DNA from: Nostoc sp. S4
Lineage (GTDB): Bacteria; Cyanobacteriota; Cyanobacteriia; Cyanobacteriales; Nostocaceae
Assembly (NCBI GenBank): GCA_029379225.1
Contig: JAQYWR010000034.1
Coordinates: 27,867-91,866 of the forward strand
Direction of reading: 5' to 3'
Length of the DNA stretch: 64,000 nt
Shown: positions 33,728-43,113 of the stretch, piece by piece
Position numbering within the stretch: position 1 is the first letter of the stretch
Layout: every line of letters starts with the position of its first letter
Position numbers and translations under genes: made by a program
The notes under the pieces: model-generated
What the model saw: the letters and a program-made list of their open reading frames with translations, nothing else
Told to the model about the DNA's origin: nothing
The model's database searches: none

Positions 33728-34909
33728 CTAACGACTAAGATTTAGAGAGTAGGATTTGTCTAGCTCAGAATCTTTTGAAACTGCATTGGCAATTGCTGCT
33801 ACAACTTCTTTGATTTGGCTACTGCTCAAACCAGGATACATAGGTAATGATAATATTTGCTTTGATAACTTTTCTGCTTCGGGAAAATCTCCAGACTGAT
33901 AGCCTAAATAGGTAAATGCTGGCTGGAGATGACAAGGAATGGGGTAATGAATACCAGTTTGAATTCCTGCTGCTGTTAGTTCTTCTTGGAGTTGCTGGCG
34001 TTCTATGGGGCAAGAATCATCAACTCTAATCACATAAAGATGATAAACATGTCCTGTTCCAGTTTGGTTTTCGAGCGGGATAATACCAAGAGTTGCTAAA
34101 GGTGCTAATTCTCGATCGTACTCCTCGGCGATAGTCAAGCGATCGCGATTCCATTGTGGCAAATACGGTAGTTTCTGGTGCAAGATAGCTGCTTGCAAGG
34201 TATCTAAGCGGCTATTTGTGCCTGGTTCAGTGTGAAAATATTTTTGTGATGCGCCATAATTTCGCAAGCGTACCATCTTCTGAGCTACATCCGAATTTTG
34301 TGTCAGTAGCATTCCCCCATCTCCAAATGCTCCCAAATTTTTGCTGGGATAGAAACTGAAAGCTGCTGCTATTCCGACTGAACCAGCGTGATATCCGTCT
34401 CTTTGGGCGAGGTGTGCTTGTGCTGCATCTTCAAAAATTAGTAGTTTGTAGGTATCAGCAAAGTCGAATAGATTCTGTGGTGATACCATTTGACCATAAA
34501 GATGCACAGGAATAATTGCTTTAGTATGAGGCGTAATTGCCTTTGCTGCTGCTTTTAAGTCGATTAAAGCTTGGCGGTCGCAATCTACTAAAATTGGCTT
34601 TGCACCAGTGCGTAAGACTCCAATCAAGGTTGCGACAAAAGTATTTGCTGGTAAAATCACTTCATCGCCAATACCAATATTACACGCTTGTAATCCCAAG
34701 GCGATCGCATCTGTTCCTGATGCCACACCAACTCCATACTTCGCCCCAGACACTGCCGCAAATGCTGCTTCAAAATCTGAGAGTGCTTGCCCTAAAATAA
34801 AATCACCCCGATCCAAGACAGATTGGATTGCATTTTGCAGCTGCGCTTGAATTGGTTCGTGTTGCAACCTTAGGTCTACAAAAGGAACTATAATAGCCAT
34901 TTTATTCAT
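33728..34909 (-). CDS. DegT/DnrJ/EryC1/StrS-family sugar aminotransferase
   Basis: This PLP enzyme transfers an amino group to a nucleotide-linked keto-sugar, a step in making amino-sugars for surface polysaccharide. It has 393 residues. VPFVDLRLQHEPI starts the family; GVASGTDAIALGLQA is the cofactor phosphate cradle; FEDAAQAHLA contains the aspartate that contacts the pyridine; and FSFYPSKNLGAFGDGG carries the Schiff-base lysine. The ATG at 34909 has GAGGA 9 nt upstream. It is the first gene of the minus-strand polysaccharide locus. The sugar cannot be named. Confidence 0.9.
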   Translation of the reverse strand: MNKMAIIVPFVDLRLQHEPIQAQLQNAIQSVLDRGDFILGQALSDFEAAFAAVSGAKYGVGVASGTDAIALGLQACNIGIGDEVILPANTFVATLIGVLRTGAKPILVDCDRQALIDLKAAAKAITPHTKAIIPVHLYGQMVSPQNLFDFADTYKLLIFEDAAQAHLAQRDGYHAGSVGIAAAFSFYPSKNLGAFGDGGMLLTQNSDVAQKMVRLRNYGASQKYFHTEPGTNSRLDTLQAAILHQKLPYLPQWNRDRLTIAEEYDRELAPLATLGIIPLENQTGTGHVYHLYVIRVDDSCPIERQQLQEELTAAGIQTGIHYPIPCHLQPAFTYLGYQSGDFPEAEKLSKQILSLPMYPGLSSSQIKEVVAAIANAVSKDSELDKSYSLNLSR

Positions 34910-35760
34910 TATTATTTGTCCTCTAATTTACTATTTCTTTGTGTTTTTTTGGGGCTAATTCTAAAATAGAATTATAAATATTTGATGTAATTTACTTCTA
35001 TTATTTTTGATAAAATAAATTATTTTTTAATTTAAAATCTACAATTTTTCCAATTAAATTGTAATAAGTTTAATTTATTTCTATAAACTGCCCTTGTATT
35101 CTTTTAGTCTAAATAACCACCTTCCACCTAAAAAATGTGAGTTAAATTTTTGAAATTTGTAAAAACTCTGTAGCTTGCCTAAAGCAGGGTAGTTAGTTTC
35201 CAAATATTCAGATGCCACTTGATTTGAGTCAAAAGCCTACATATCAGTCGCTCATTTGTGGAAGCCAAAAAAACCTAGCTGGCTCTCCAATGTAGTACCT
35301 CAAATTTCCTAAACAAATTTTTAATTTTGAATTTGGCGCAACGGTACTAGCTATTACCAAAAAATTTTGTTAATAACAATTACATTAATAAAACTTTTTT
35401 TAAGTAAAAATACGCTAAATATCCTAACAAAAATTTTCTGTTTTGTACATCAAGAATCATAGACGCTTTATTGTATCCTTAAAGTTAGGTTACCCTGGCT
35501 GAATCAAAATCTAACGTAGTCTGATTGCAAAATCTGAAGTAATAGAGACTACATCAGCGTTCAATAGAGAACATTTAGTACCAGTAAATAGTAACTAACA
35601 TAGACTCCGTAGCGGACTTATGGAAGAGGTAAAAAGTTTTTGCCTCAAACTTGTTTGTCAGAGGCAAAATTAGGGAATGCTTAAAAATAGCAATTGATAA
35701 CCCAGAAATAAGGCGTATATCAATTTACAGTTTCGAGAAATTATTAAGGTAGCAGTGGCA
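34910..35760. other. AT-rich divergent region between the aminotransferase and GAF-kinase genes
   Basis: No gene is seen in 850 bp. A GTA-N8-TAC match (35344-35357), followed 23 nt later by TACATT, could be an NtcA-type promoter toward the kinase. By chance about three such matches are expected over all spacers of the window, so this is weak. Confidence 0.4.
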
Positions 35761-37311
35761 ATGGTAGAGCCTGAAAACAAATTATTTGCCCTAAAGGATG
35801 GTTGGACTTCTCAGGAAACAAGAGAACAACAACGCCTCAAAGCTTTGTCAGATCTTGGTTTACGACAACCAGAAACAATTCCGGTTTTTGAAGAAGCCAC
35901 TCAAACTGCTGCCCACTTTTTGGAAGCACCAATTTCCATTTTGGGATTTGTGGATCGAGAACGCCACTGGTTTAAGTCGGCAGTGGGTTTATCTAGACTG
36001 GGACTAATGAATCATTTGGCACAAAACCGCCAACTCTCACGCACGGAATCTTTTTGCACCCAGGTAGTAGAGAGTTATCAAATATTCGTAATTCATGATA
36101 CACATAAACTTACAGATCCAATATTGGCTAATAGCAAGTTAGTACAGGATTATGGCATTCGTGCTTACTTGGGAGCGCCACTGATTGATGCTTCAGGACA
36201 TTGTTTAGGTGCATTGGCGGTGATGGATTTAGTACCGCGTAATTTTACAAACCGAGACATTGAGTTTTTACAAATTATAGCTCGTTGGAGCATGAGTGAA
36301 TTTGAGCGTAACCGACTTCTGCAAGGGAGACTCGAATCAAGCACTTCCCCTGCTCCTATATTTTCACTCAACGACGAACGTAACACTGAGATTAAAATCA
36401 CCGCACCCATTTTAGAAAGTGATTCTGTTTCTACCAAGCAACTGAAACTGCAACTTTTGGAACAGCTAACTCAGGAGTTACGCACGCCCTTAACATCTGT
36501 ACTTGGGATGGCTAGTGTTCTAGGACGTGAAATTTACGGACCTTTGACAACTAAACAGAGAGAATATTTAGAAATTATCCAACACAGTGGTCGGTACTTA
36601 CTTTCTCTAGTAAACGAAATTACCGAACTGGGAACTACAGATGACAACTTAACTGTATTAAATCTAGCTCCTGTGGATATTGAAATGCTGTGTCAACAAG
36701 CTATCAATACCCTAGAAGAAGCAGCTACTCGCCGCGACCAAGATATTCGTCTCTCGATAGAACCGGGACGCAATCGCATTTGGCCTTTAGATAAAGATAA
36801 GGTACGGCAAATTTTGTATCACCTGGTTTTTAGTGTGATTCAACTTTCGGCTACAGGTAGTGTTGTTCGCATTCATGTTTCATATAAAGAAGATACTCTC
36901 AACGTTACTATTTGGGTTTCCCATCCTTGGTTGGGAGATGGTATTACTGAGGTCGATCCTTACTTCCGCCTCAATTCTCTGTCGTTACTGGAATTGACAG
37001 GTGAGGTAGCGAGTTATAATACCGGTAAAGAAAGTCAGGAACAACCAGATATTTCACCAGTAGCAATGGACAAGTTAAAAAACTTAAGTGATTCCCACTT
37101 AAATCTATTTACTTCTACTTCAGGTATAAATTTAACTAAAGGAAATGGAAGTCTTTCTCGCGAAAGCTTGGGTCTGTTGCTAAGTTGTCAGTTGGCAGAA
37201 TTGCATGGTGGACAAATTTTGATTCAAGGTTCACCAGAATCAGGATATCGTTATGTACTTTCTTTGCCATTACAACTGGCGACTCCCTCACAAGCAATTA
37301 GCGAGATTTGA
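35761..37311 (+). CDS. GAF-domain protein with degenerate histidine-kinase core
   Basis: The protein has about 516 residues. An N-terminal GAF domain (about 30-185: FLEAPISILGFVDRERHWFK ... LGAPLIDASGHCLGALAVMD) precedes a HisKA-like helix pair. There the usual SHELRTPL is TQELRTPL, so Gln238 stands where the phospho-acceptor His belongs. The ATPase part keeps LGLLLSCQLAELHGGQI but the N-box reads QILYHLVFSVIQLSATG without the Mg-binding Asn. It should therefore not autophosphorylate in the standard way and may act as a sensor scaffold or allosteric partner. I chose ATG 35761 over a GTG two codons earlier. The GAF Cys101 and Cys150 are not clear chromophore sites. Confidence 0.85.
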   Translation: MVEPENKLFALKDGWTSQETREQQRLKALSDLGLRQPETIPVFEEATQTAAHFLEAPISILGFVDRERHWFKSAVGLSRLGLMNHLAQNRQLSRTESFCTQVVESYQIFVIHDTHKLTDPILANSKLVQDYGIRAYLGAPLIDASGHCLGALAVMDLVPRNFTNRDIEFLQIIARWSMSEFERNRLLQGRLESSTSPAPIFSLNDERNTEIKITAPILESDSVSTKQLKLQLLEQLTQELRTPLTSVLGMASVLGREIYGPLTTKQREYLEIIQHSGRYLLSLVNEITELGTTDDNLTVLNLAPVDIEMLCQQAINTLEEAATRRDQDIRLSIEPGRNRIWPLDKDKVRQILYHLVFSVIQLSATGSVVRIHVSYKEDTLNVTIWVSHPWLGDGITEVDPYFRLNSLSLLELTGEVASYNTGKESQEQPDISPVAMDKLKNLSDSHLNLFTSTSGINLTKGNGSLSRESLGLLLSCQLAELHGGQILIQGSPESGYRYVLSLPLQLATPSQAISEI

Positions 37312-37573
37312 TTTCAAGCAATGGGGACTGGAGATTAGCAAAGAAATATTTTCAATTTTTAAAAATCAAATAAGAGTCCTATATGAAATACATGAAGGGT
37401 TAATCAACAGCTATCTTTTATTACTATTAGCTAAAGGGTTTGGGATTAAAGGTGAAACTGATGGCTATGAATAAGAGTGCCATCACTCATTTGCAATCTA
37501 GATTATTACCTTTTTATGACTATACGCATTATGATTGATTCCAAGTTCTGCATAGGCAGGCTAATCGATCGCA
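37312..37573. other. Spacer without visible signals
   Basis: The 262-bp AT-rich spacer contains no gene, clear terminator or repeat that I can see. Confidence 0.4.
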
Positions 37574-38998
37574 ATGTTTTTTATGAATTTAGTTTGGCAA
37601 CGATTTACCTTATCATCTTTACCGCTTAAAGAATATCTCGCTACCAGTTACGTCCACCGTTCCCTGGTGGGACTATTGAGTTCTTGGCGTCAAACCAGCA
37701 TCTTTATCCAGTGGGGAGATCCGATAGCCGCTGCTTTACTGTGCTTAGTGTATGCCCTTGCACCTTTTAGTTCGAGTACCTTGGTTGGTTTGTTGCTGGT
37801 AGCTTGTGCAGGATTTTGGCTACTGTTGACTTTATCCGATCGAGCAACGACAAATGTCTCTTCAGTTACTCCGATTCACCTGTTGGTATTGCTCTACTGG
37901 GCAATTGCCGCAGTAGCAACAGCCTTATCACCAGTCAAAAAGGCAGCGCTTAACGATTTGGCAACCTTAAGCCTGTATTTGCTACTATTTGTCCTTTGTG
38001 CAAGGGTATTGAGGTCGCCTCGCCTCAGGTCTTTGATTATCATCCTTTACCTCCACGTCTCATTAATTGTCAGTGTGTATGGTTTGCAACAATGGTTTTT
38101 TGGAGCTACAGCACTGGCAACTTGGGTTGACCCAGAATCTCCTTTGTCTAAGACTACAAGGGTCTACAGTTATTTAGGCAATCCTAACTTGTTGGCTGGA
38201 TACTTGCTGCCAGCAGTAATTTTTAGCTTAGTGGCAATTTTTGCATGGCAAAGCTGGCCTAAAAAAGCTTTGGCATTAACAATGTTTATTGTCAATACTG
38301 CCTGTCTAATTCTAACTTTTAGTCGTGGTGGTTGGATTGGACTGGTGGTAGCAATTTTAGCTGCGATGGCATTACTAGTTTATTGGAAGAGTGTGGAAAT
38401 GCCTCCCTTTTGGCGTACTTGGTCGCTACCCATCGTCTTGGGAGGCTTGATTGGGGTATTGCTACTAGGAGTGATATTTGTAGAGCCAGTGCGCCTGCGG
38501 GTATTTAGTATTTTTGTTGACCGTCAAGATAGTAGTAATAATTTTCGCCGTAATGTGTGGGATGCTGTCTTTGAGATGATTCGCGATCGGCCGATTTTCG
38601 GTATAGGCCCTGGTCACAACTCTTTTAATAAAGTTTACCCGCTCTACCAACATCCTCGTTACACAGCTTTAAGTGCCTATTCGATTATGCTAGAAGTGGC
38701 TGTAGAAACTGGCTTTGTTGGTTTAGCCTGTTTTCTGTGGTTGATAATTGTGACATTTAATACAGCATTTGTGCAAATGGCACGATTGCGACAACTTACA
38801 AATGTAGAAGGATTTTGGTTAATTGGAGCGATCGCTATTCTGTTGGGTATGCTAGCTCACGGCACCGTAGACACTGTTTGGTATCGTCCTGAAGTCAATA
38901 CTCTCTGGTGGCTGATAGTTGCTTTAATTGCTAGCTATTGGACACCTTTAGCTCAAAATCAAACAAATTCAACTGACTCAGAATTAGCTGCAAACTAA
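37574..38998 (+). CDS. ictB: IctB-family membrane protein (O-antigen-ligase-like)
   Basis: This 474-residue protein has about 10-12 membrane helices. IctB was first described as affecting inorganic carbon accumulation in Synechococcus, but the fold is that of Wzy/WaaL O-antigen ligase-polymerases. Family segments include YSYLGNPNLLAGYLLPA, LTFSRGGWIG, NFRRNVWDAVFEMIRDRPI and FGIGPGHNSFNKVYPLYQH. The periplasmic loop with the paired Arg and His matches the ligase signature. The ATG at 37574 is in HIP1-rich DNA without a strong ribosome site. The nearby polysaccharide locus makes a glycan role as plausible as carbon uptake. Confidence 0.87.
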   Translation: MFFMNLVWQRFTLSSLPLKEYLATSYVHRSLVGLLSSWRQTSIFIQWGDPIAAALLCLVYALAPFSSSTLVGLLLVACAGFWLLLTLSDRATTNVSSVTPIHLLVLLYWAIAAVATALSPVKKAALNDLATLSLYLLLFVLCARVLRSPRLRSLIIILYLHVSLIVSVYGLQQWFFGATALATWVDPESPLSKTTRVYSYLGNPNLLAGYLLPAVIFSLVAIFAWQSWPKKALALTMFIVNTACLILTFSRGGWIGLVVAILAAMALLVYWKSVEMPPFWRTWSLPIVLGGLIGVLLLGVIFVEPVRLRVFSIFVDRQDSSNNFRRNVWDAVFEMIRDRPIFGIGPGHNSFNKVYPLYQHPRYTALSAYSIMLEVAVETGFVGLACFLWLIIVTFNTAFVQMARLRQLTNVEGFWLIGAIAILLGMLAHGTVDTVWYRPEVNTLWWLIVALIASYWTPLAQNQTNSTDSELAAN

Positions 38999-39244
38999 GA
39001 TAAATTAAGTTGTCAGTTGTTTTTGTTCATAACAACTGACAATTTTGGAATTTTATAAACTGATAGCAACTTACCAAAAGTATTTTGAGTTGCTCGTACC
39101 AATTTAAAAAATTATTTTTACAGATGGATTTACAAAACACAGAGGTAAAAAAAGATTTCTAATCCCGAATCTGTCTTGAAAAGTTCAGATCGGCCGAAGC
39201 CGCCAAATCGTAACTTTTTGCAAAATCTAAAATCCAAAATCGTA

Positions 39245-39550
39245 TTAGTCCCTGTAGCTAGTAGCCCCAGGAGCATTAGGATCGCGATAACGTGCTGGTT
39301 CGTCGTCACGCTTTCTCCCACCCAAACCAGCTAGACCTAATAGACCAATTAATCCTAACCAACCCCAATCAAAATCGTTGCGATCGTAAGTGGTCGTCCT
39401 TGGAGTAGTGTTAACTCCAGGCTCAGTAGTTGTTTGAGCTTGTGCAGATAGAGTTAAAGGTAAAATTCCCATGCTCAAGGTGAGAATGCCAGCGCCAAGA
39501 GTTGTAACTATGTTACTTTTCATACTATGAAAATTTCTCATGCCATCCAA
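39245..39550 (-). CDS. WGxxGxxG-type small secreted protein
   Basis: This is a 92-101-residue protein; the start may be 39550, 39541 or 39523, and none has a clear ribosome site. From residue 10 it has a signal peptide (SNIVTTLGAGILTLSMGILP ... LSAQAQ), then a Thr/Pro-rich segment, then WGWLGLIGLLGLAGLGG followed by RKRDDE, and a polar tail RYRDPNAPG. The W-G-x-L-G-x-I-G helix plus basic stop resembles the WGxxGxxG-CTERM type of sorting segment, but here about 22 residues follow the basic cluster. A link to cyanoexosortase in the same window is inference. Confidence 0.65.
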   Translation of the reverse strand: MDGMRNFHSMKSNIVTTLGAGILTLSMGILPLTLSAQAQTTTEPGVNTTPRTTTYDRNDFDWGWLGLIGLLGLAGLGGRKRDDEPARYRDPNAPGATSYRD

Positions 39551-39701
39551 ATTTACTCACCAATGTATCGAGTCCCAACATGAGCAAAATCAATCTGCGG
39601 CTATAACTAGGCATTTTCAAAACTCACGCTGTAGATATACAACATACTTTTCCCAGCAGTGAGTTTATTACTCTAATGAAGTAGTTCGGCAATAGCAAGT
39701 G

Positions 39702-40169
39702 TTAATAGTTTTTCATCGCCCGTTGTATATCACGCTGGTCTTGGCGACGTTTGAGGTCTTCTCGCTTATCATGCAACTTTTTACCCTTGCCAAGGGCTAT
39801 ACTAATTTTTACCCAGCCTCGTTTAAGATACATTTTCAAAGGGACTAAGGTTAAACCTTGCTGTTCTACCTTACCGATTAGCTTGCGGAGTTCTTGACGA
39901 TGCAGCAACAACTTGCGTGTACGGCGTGGTTCATGATTAAAATATTGTCCACTAGCTGTATAAGGTGAGATATGCACATTGATTAACCATGCTTGGCCAT
40001 CGCGAAGCAAAGCATAGCCATCTTGGAGATTGACTTTACCTGCACGAATCGACTTCACCTCAGTTCCAGTCAACTGAATTCCAGCTTCGTAAGTTTCTAG
40101 AATTTCATACAAATAACGGGCTTGACGGTTGTCGCTAATAACTTTGTAACCTTCGTTCTTGTCACTCAT
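39702..40169 (-). CDS. smpB: SsrA-binding protein
   Basis: SmpB binds tmRNA and brings it to stalled ribosomes for trans-translation. The 155 residues match the family length. The first beta-strand EGYKVISDNRQARYLYEILE, AGIQLTGTEVKSIRAGKVNL and INVHISPYTASGQYFNHEPR are diagnostic, and the basic C-terminal tail GKGKKLHDKREDLKRRQDQR enters the decoding centre. The tmRNA gene itself is not in the window as far as I can see. Confidence 0.96.
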   Translation of the reverse strand: MSDKNEGYKVISDNRQARYLYEILETYEAGIQLTGTEVKSIRAGKVNLQDGYALLRDGQAWLINVHISPYTASGQYFNHEPRRTRKLLLHRQELRKLIGKVEQQGLTLVPLKMYLKRGWVKISIALGKGKKLHDKREDLKRRQDQRDIQRAMKNY

Positions 40170-40962
40170 TGATAATTTGTGTGCTTTAAATGTACTTAAA
40201 AAAGTATTTAGATTGGTTTATAAATTGTAAGTCTATTTTCTAATCTTTATAAATGCTAAACTGTATTTTACTAATTTAGCTTTTCTAACTTCCTAATTAA
40301 AAGTTTTCTGGTAACTTTAAGTTAGGGAACTCCAGAAAATAAATTATCCAATTTCGCTCTTTCAAAACGACCTGCTTTCCCCCCGGCTCCCTGCTCCCTG
40401 CCCCCCTACCTACACAGCGATTGATTATTTTTTTAATTTAAAGTCCCTTACCTCGGTTTTAGTCATCCATCGTTGGGCATGAAGTATATGGCATTGATTA
40501 TTAGCGGTTATAAATAAATGACAAATGAAAAATGACTAATTATTGATTAAATTAATATTAATTTACATAATAGAGAGTATTTGCTGTGCCTGATTGATGA
40601 GTTGTTACAAATTACAAAGCTATCTATAGGCTTATAAGCGTAGCGAGTTGAAGCTGAGTTAAGTAAAACAGTGTAAAAAAACTATGTTAATAAAAATTCA
40701 ATAGGCTTAAATCCTCTTCCCTCCTGCCCTCTGCCTACTGGCTCCTGCATCATCCCAACGATAAATATTCACACCGACCTACTTACACTTCGTTAACCCT
40801 TCCTCAGGATTTAATATTTTCTTTATAATATCGACCCTGAGGCAGTCATTAGCTGGTAATCCTGTCATAGTATGAAACATAAGAACACTATTATTACCTG
40901 TGTTCACTGATGGAACTGTAAAAGCAAATTTCTCAGTAAAAAATGCTAGGGGTGTACTGTCC
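40170..40962. other. Divergent spacer with STRR and pyrimidine-rich tracts
   Basis: The spacer has no gene. It includes a CT-rich tract (CCCCCGGCTCCCTGCTCC region, about 40378-40410), STRR heptamers near 40513-40540 and another CTCCCT tract near 40718-40748. An in-frame GTG at 40900 could lengthen the downstream regulator by 21 residues. Confidence 0.45.
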
Positions 40963-41646
40963 ATGCCCTTGAAGATCCTTGTAGTGGATGACGATCTGGG
41001 CACTCGTCTGTCTGTTAGCGATTATCTTGAGCTGTCTGGCTATTGTGTAATCACAGCTAATGACGGTCAAGAAGCTTTGCTAATGGTAGATGAGTATCAT
41101 CCCGATTTAATTGTCACGGATATCGTCATGCCACAGATGAACGGCTATGAACTAGTGCGCCGCGTGCGTCAACAACCAATGTTCCGTTTATTACCTGTAA
41201 TTTTATTAACAGCGCGAACTAAGACCCAAGAAAGAATTTTGGGCTATCAGTCAGGGTGCGATTTATACTTGCCCAAGCCTTTTGAACTGGAAGAGTTAGC
41301 AGCAGCAATTCGCAATCTTTTGGAGCGATCGCAAATCATTCAATCAGAGTATCGCTTATCTCATAAAGACAGTTTAAACATTTCGTCTCCTACAAAAATG
41401 ACGGATGCTGATAATTCTCTGTCCACTCAAATTCAGAAATCCCAATTGGACTCATCTCTAACTCACAGAGAACAGGAAGTTTTAGAACTATTAACTCATG
41501 GTCTTTCTAATGCCGAAATGGGCCATCAGCTACATCTGAGTCCTCGAACAGTGGAAAAGTACGTTAGCAGCTTATTGAGAAAAACTTCAACCAGCAACCG
41601 AGCCGAATTAGTACGTTTTGCAATTAAGCATGATTTAGTGGAATAA
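40963..41646 (+). CDS. rre1: NarL-type response regulator, Ycf29/Rre1-like
   Basis: This 227-residue protein has an N-terminal receiver domain (KILVVDDDLGTRLSV with the acidic pair, Asp in DLIVTDIVMPQMNG as phospho-acceptor, Thr in LLTAR and Lys in YLPKPF) and a C-terminal LuxR-type helix-turn-helix (LTHREQEVLELLTHGLSNAE ... LSPRTVEKYVSSLLRK). The near-invariant receiver sequence matches the cyanobacterial/plastid Ycf29 (Rre1) group as I remember it, which controls stress and light responses with Hik2-type kinases. I chose ATG 40963, whose product begins MPLKILVVDDD. No cognate kinase is adjacent; the degenerate kinase 3.6 kb upstream is unlikely to phosphorylate it. Confidence 0.85.
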   Translation: MPLKILVVDDDLGTRLSVSDYLELSGYCVITANDGQEALLMVDEYHPDLIVTDIVMPQMNGYELVRRVRQQPMFRLLPVILLTARTKTQERILGYQSGCDLYLPKPFELEELAAAIRNLLERSQIIQSEYRLSHKDSLNISSPTKMTDADNSLSTQIQKSQLDSSLTHREQEVLELLTHGLSNAEMGHQLHLSPRTVEKYVSSLLRKTSTSNRAELVRFAIKHDLVE

Positions 41647-41725
41647 AAATGATGAGTTAAGAGTGAGGAGTGAGTAAATTAAAAATTTAACTCCTAAATT
41701 CTGACTCCTAACTATTGACTTCAGA

Positions 41726-42205
41726 TTATTGTTTTTGCTTGGTAATGTAGGTGAGCAGACCTTCACAAGCATCAATCAGTAAATCAATCACCTGATTAAA
41801 TCCCTCTTGTCCGCCATAATAAGGGTCTGGAACTTCCTTAAGGCTGTGTCGGGAGCAAAAATCACACATCAAACGCACTTTATAGTAATACTGCCTAGTT
41901 GGATCGAGAGTAAGAATATCCTCATAATTCTCTCGATCCATCGCCAAAATTAAATCAAAGTGTTGAAAGTCTGATTTTTCAAATTGGCGTGCCTGACCAC
42001 GCAATTTAATTCCCAGCTTTATCGCAGCCGCAGCACTCATGCGTCTGTCAGGTGGGTTACCAATGTGATAACTAGATGTACCAGCAGAATCACAAAGGAT
42101 GTGTTCCCTCAAGTCAGCCTGCTCAATTAGATGATTCATAATATTTTCTGCCGATGGCGATCGGCAGATATTACCTAAGCAAACAAACAGCAACTTGTAA
42201 GACAT
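41726..42205 (-). CDS. Low-molecular-weight protein tyrosine phosphatase
   Basis: A cytosolic phosphatase of 159 residues. The P-loop VCLGNICRSPSA (C-x5-R-S) is near the N-terminus and the general-acid aspartate is in VPDPYYGG. In many bacteria such enzymes reverse BY-kinase phosphorylation in polysaccharide export, and a Wzc-like protein is encoded in this window, although 12 kb away. I chose ATG 42205 because AAAGGA lies 12 nt upstream. The earlier in-frame ATG at 42235 falls inside an STRR heptamer run, and the P-loop then starts in the usual place. Confidence 0.92.
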   Translation of the reverse strand: MSYKLLFVCLGNICRSPSAENIMNHLIEQADLREHILCDSAGTSSYHIGNPPDRRMSAAAAIKLGIKLRGQARQFEKSDFQHFDLILAMDRENYEDILTLDPTRQYYYKVRLMCDFCSRHSLKEVPDPYYGGQEGFNQVIDLLIDACEGLLTYITKQKQ

Positions 42206-42260
42206 AAATATTAGTTGTCCTTTGTCAATAGTCATTTGTCCTTTGTTTTAAACTAATGAC
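42206..42260. repeat. STRR heptamer run upstream of the phosphatase gene
   Basis: Degenerate heptamers (GTCATTT, GTCCTTT, ACTAATG) fill the leader. One unit read on the minus strand gives ACAAAGGA, which serves as the likely Shine-Dalgarno of the phosphatase. Confidence 0.6.
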
Positions 42261-42483
42261 CGAATAGGGCAAAAGTAAAAAGTTAAAAGGCACTCATAAA
42301 GAAAAAGAAAATGGTCACAAGCCCCTAAATTTATTTATCAATGAAGTAAAAACATTTGTTTTAAGCGTCAAGTGCCGCGAGTAACAATATGCTCTTATAA
42401 AATCTCCTAAATTTATTTATGGGGTTATTTTTTTCTTTTTAATAGTGACCAATGACTAATGACCAACGATCAACGACCGTTGA

Positions 42484-42834
42484 CTATTGAAATCCAGGAA
42501 GCTCAAGTCCACTGGTTAAATCTTCCATGCGTTCTCGCATTGTTGCCGTTGACTTGTTATATGCTTCTTTCATTGCTGCTGTTACGAGGTCAGAAAGTAC
42601 ATCTGCACCTTCAGCTAAAGCATCTGGAGAAATTTCTACCCGTTTGGGTTCTTGGTTACCACTGACAATTACCTTGACCAGACCACCGCCAGATTCTCCT
42701 TGAATCTCCATTTGCTCCAATTCTTCTTGGAGTCGCTTTGCGCCTTCTTGAACTTGCTGTGCTTTCTTAAAAGCTTCAGCTAATTCTTTCATTTTTCCCA
42801 AGCCAAAGCCGAATCCTTGTCCTTTACCTGTCAT
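42484..42834 (-). CDS. YbaB/EbfC nucleoid-associated protein
   Basis: This 116-residue protein of the YbaB/EbfC family binds DNA as a dimer with a tweezer shape. After a Gly-rich start (GKGQGFGFGLGKMKELAEAF) comes a long helix, then the family core VKVIVSGNQEPKRVEISPDA and a C-terminal helix DLVTAAMKEAYNKS. It lies 279 bp downstream of murB in the same direction, with an STRR-like tract and CT-rich spacer between. In several bacteria the gene is near recombination genes; here it is next to cell-wall genes. Confidence 0.92.
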   Translation of the reverse strand: MTGKGQGFGFGLGKMKELAEAFKKAQQVQEGAKRLQEELEQMEIQGESGGGLVKVIVSGNQEPKRVEISPDALAEGADVLSDLVTAAMKEAYNKSTATMRERMEDLTSGLELPGFQ

Positions 42835-43113
42835 AATTGGTTTTACGCGTGCGCGTTGAATAACAAATCAAATTCAATTATAGATGCGGTAAGTAATTTG
42901 CCTCTTTTTTTACCAATAATTAATGCATTCTGGAATAGAAAGTAGGGTATGGGCCAAACAAGGAGTGCTGTTAGCTTTCTTTGGGGTGTTTAGCCCGTGC
43001 TGAGTTAGTGCTTAAGAGTTAAGAATTGAGAGTGCTAAGTTAGGAGTTATTCTCCTTGTGCGTCCCTTGTTCCCTTGGTCTGTCATCCTGCTCATCTCTC
43101 CACTCTCCACTCT

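Noticed and set aside
35344..35357. GTA-N8-TAC upstream of the GAF-kinase gene
   Set aside because: About three such matches are expected by chance in the spacers of this window, and no nitrogen-related gene is next to it.
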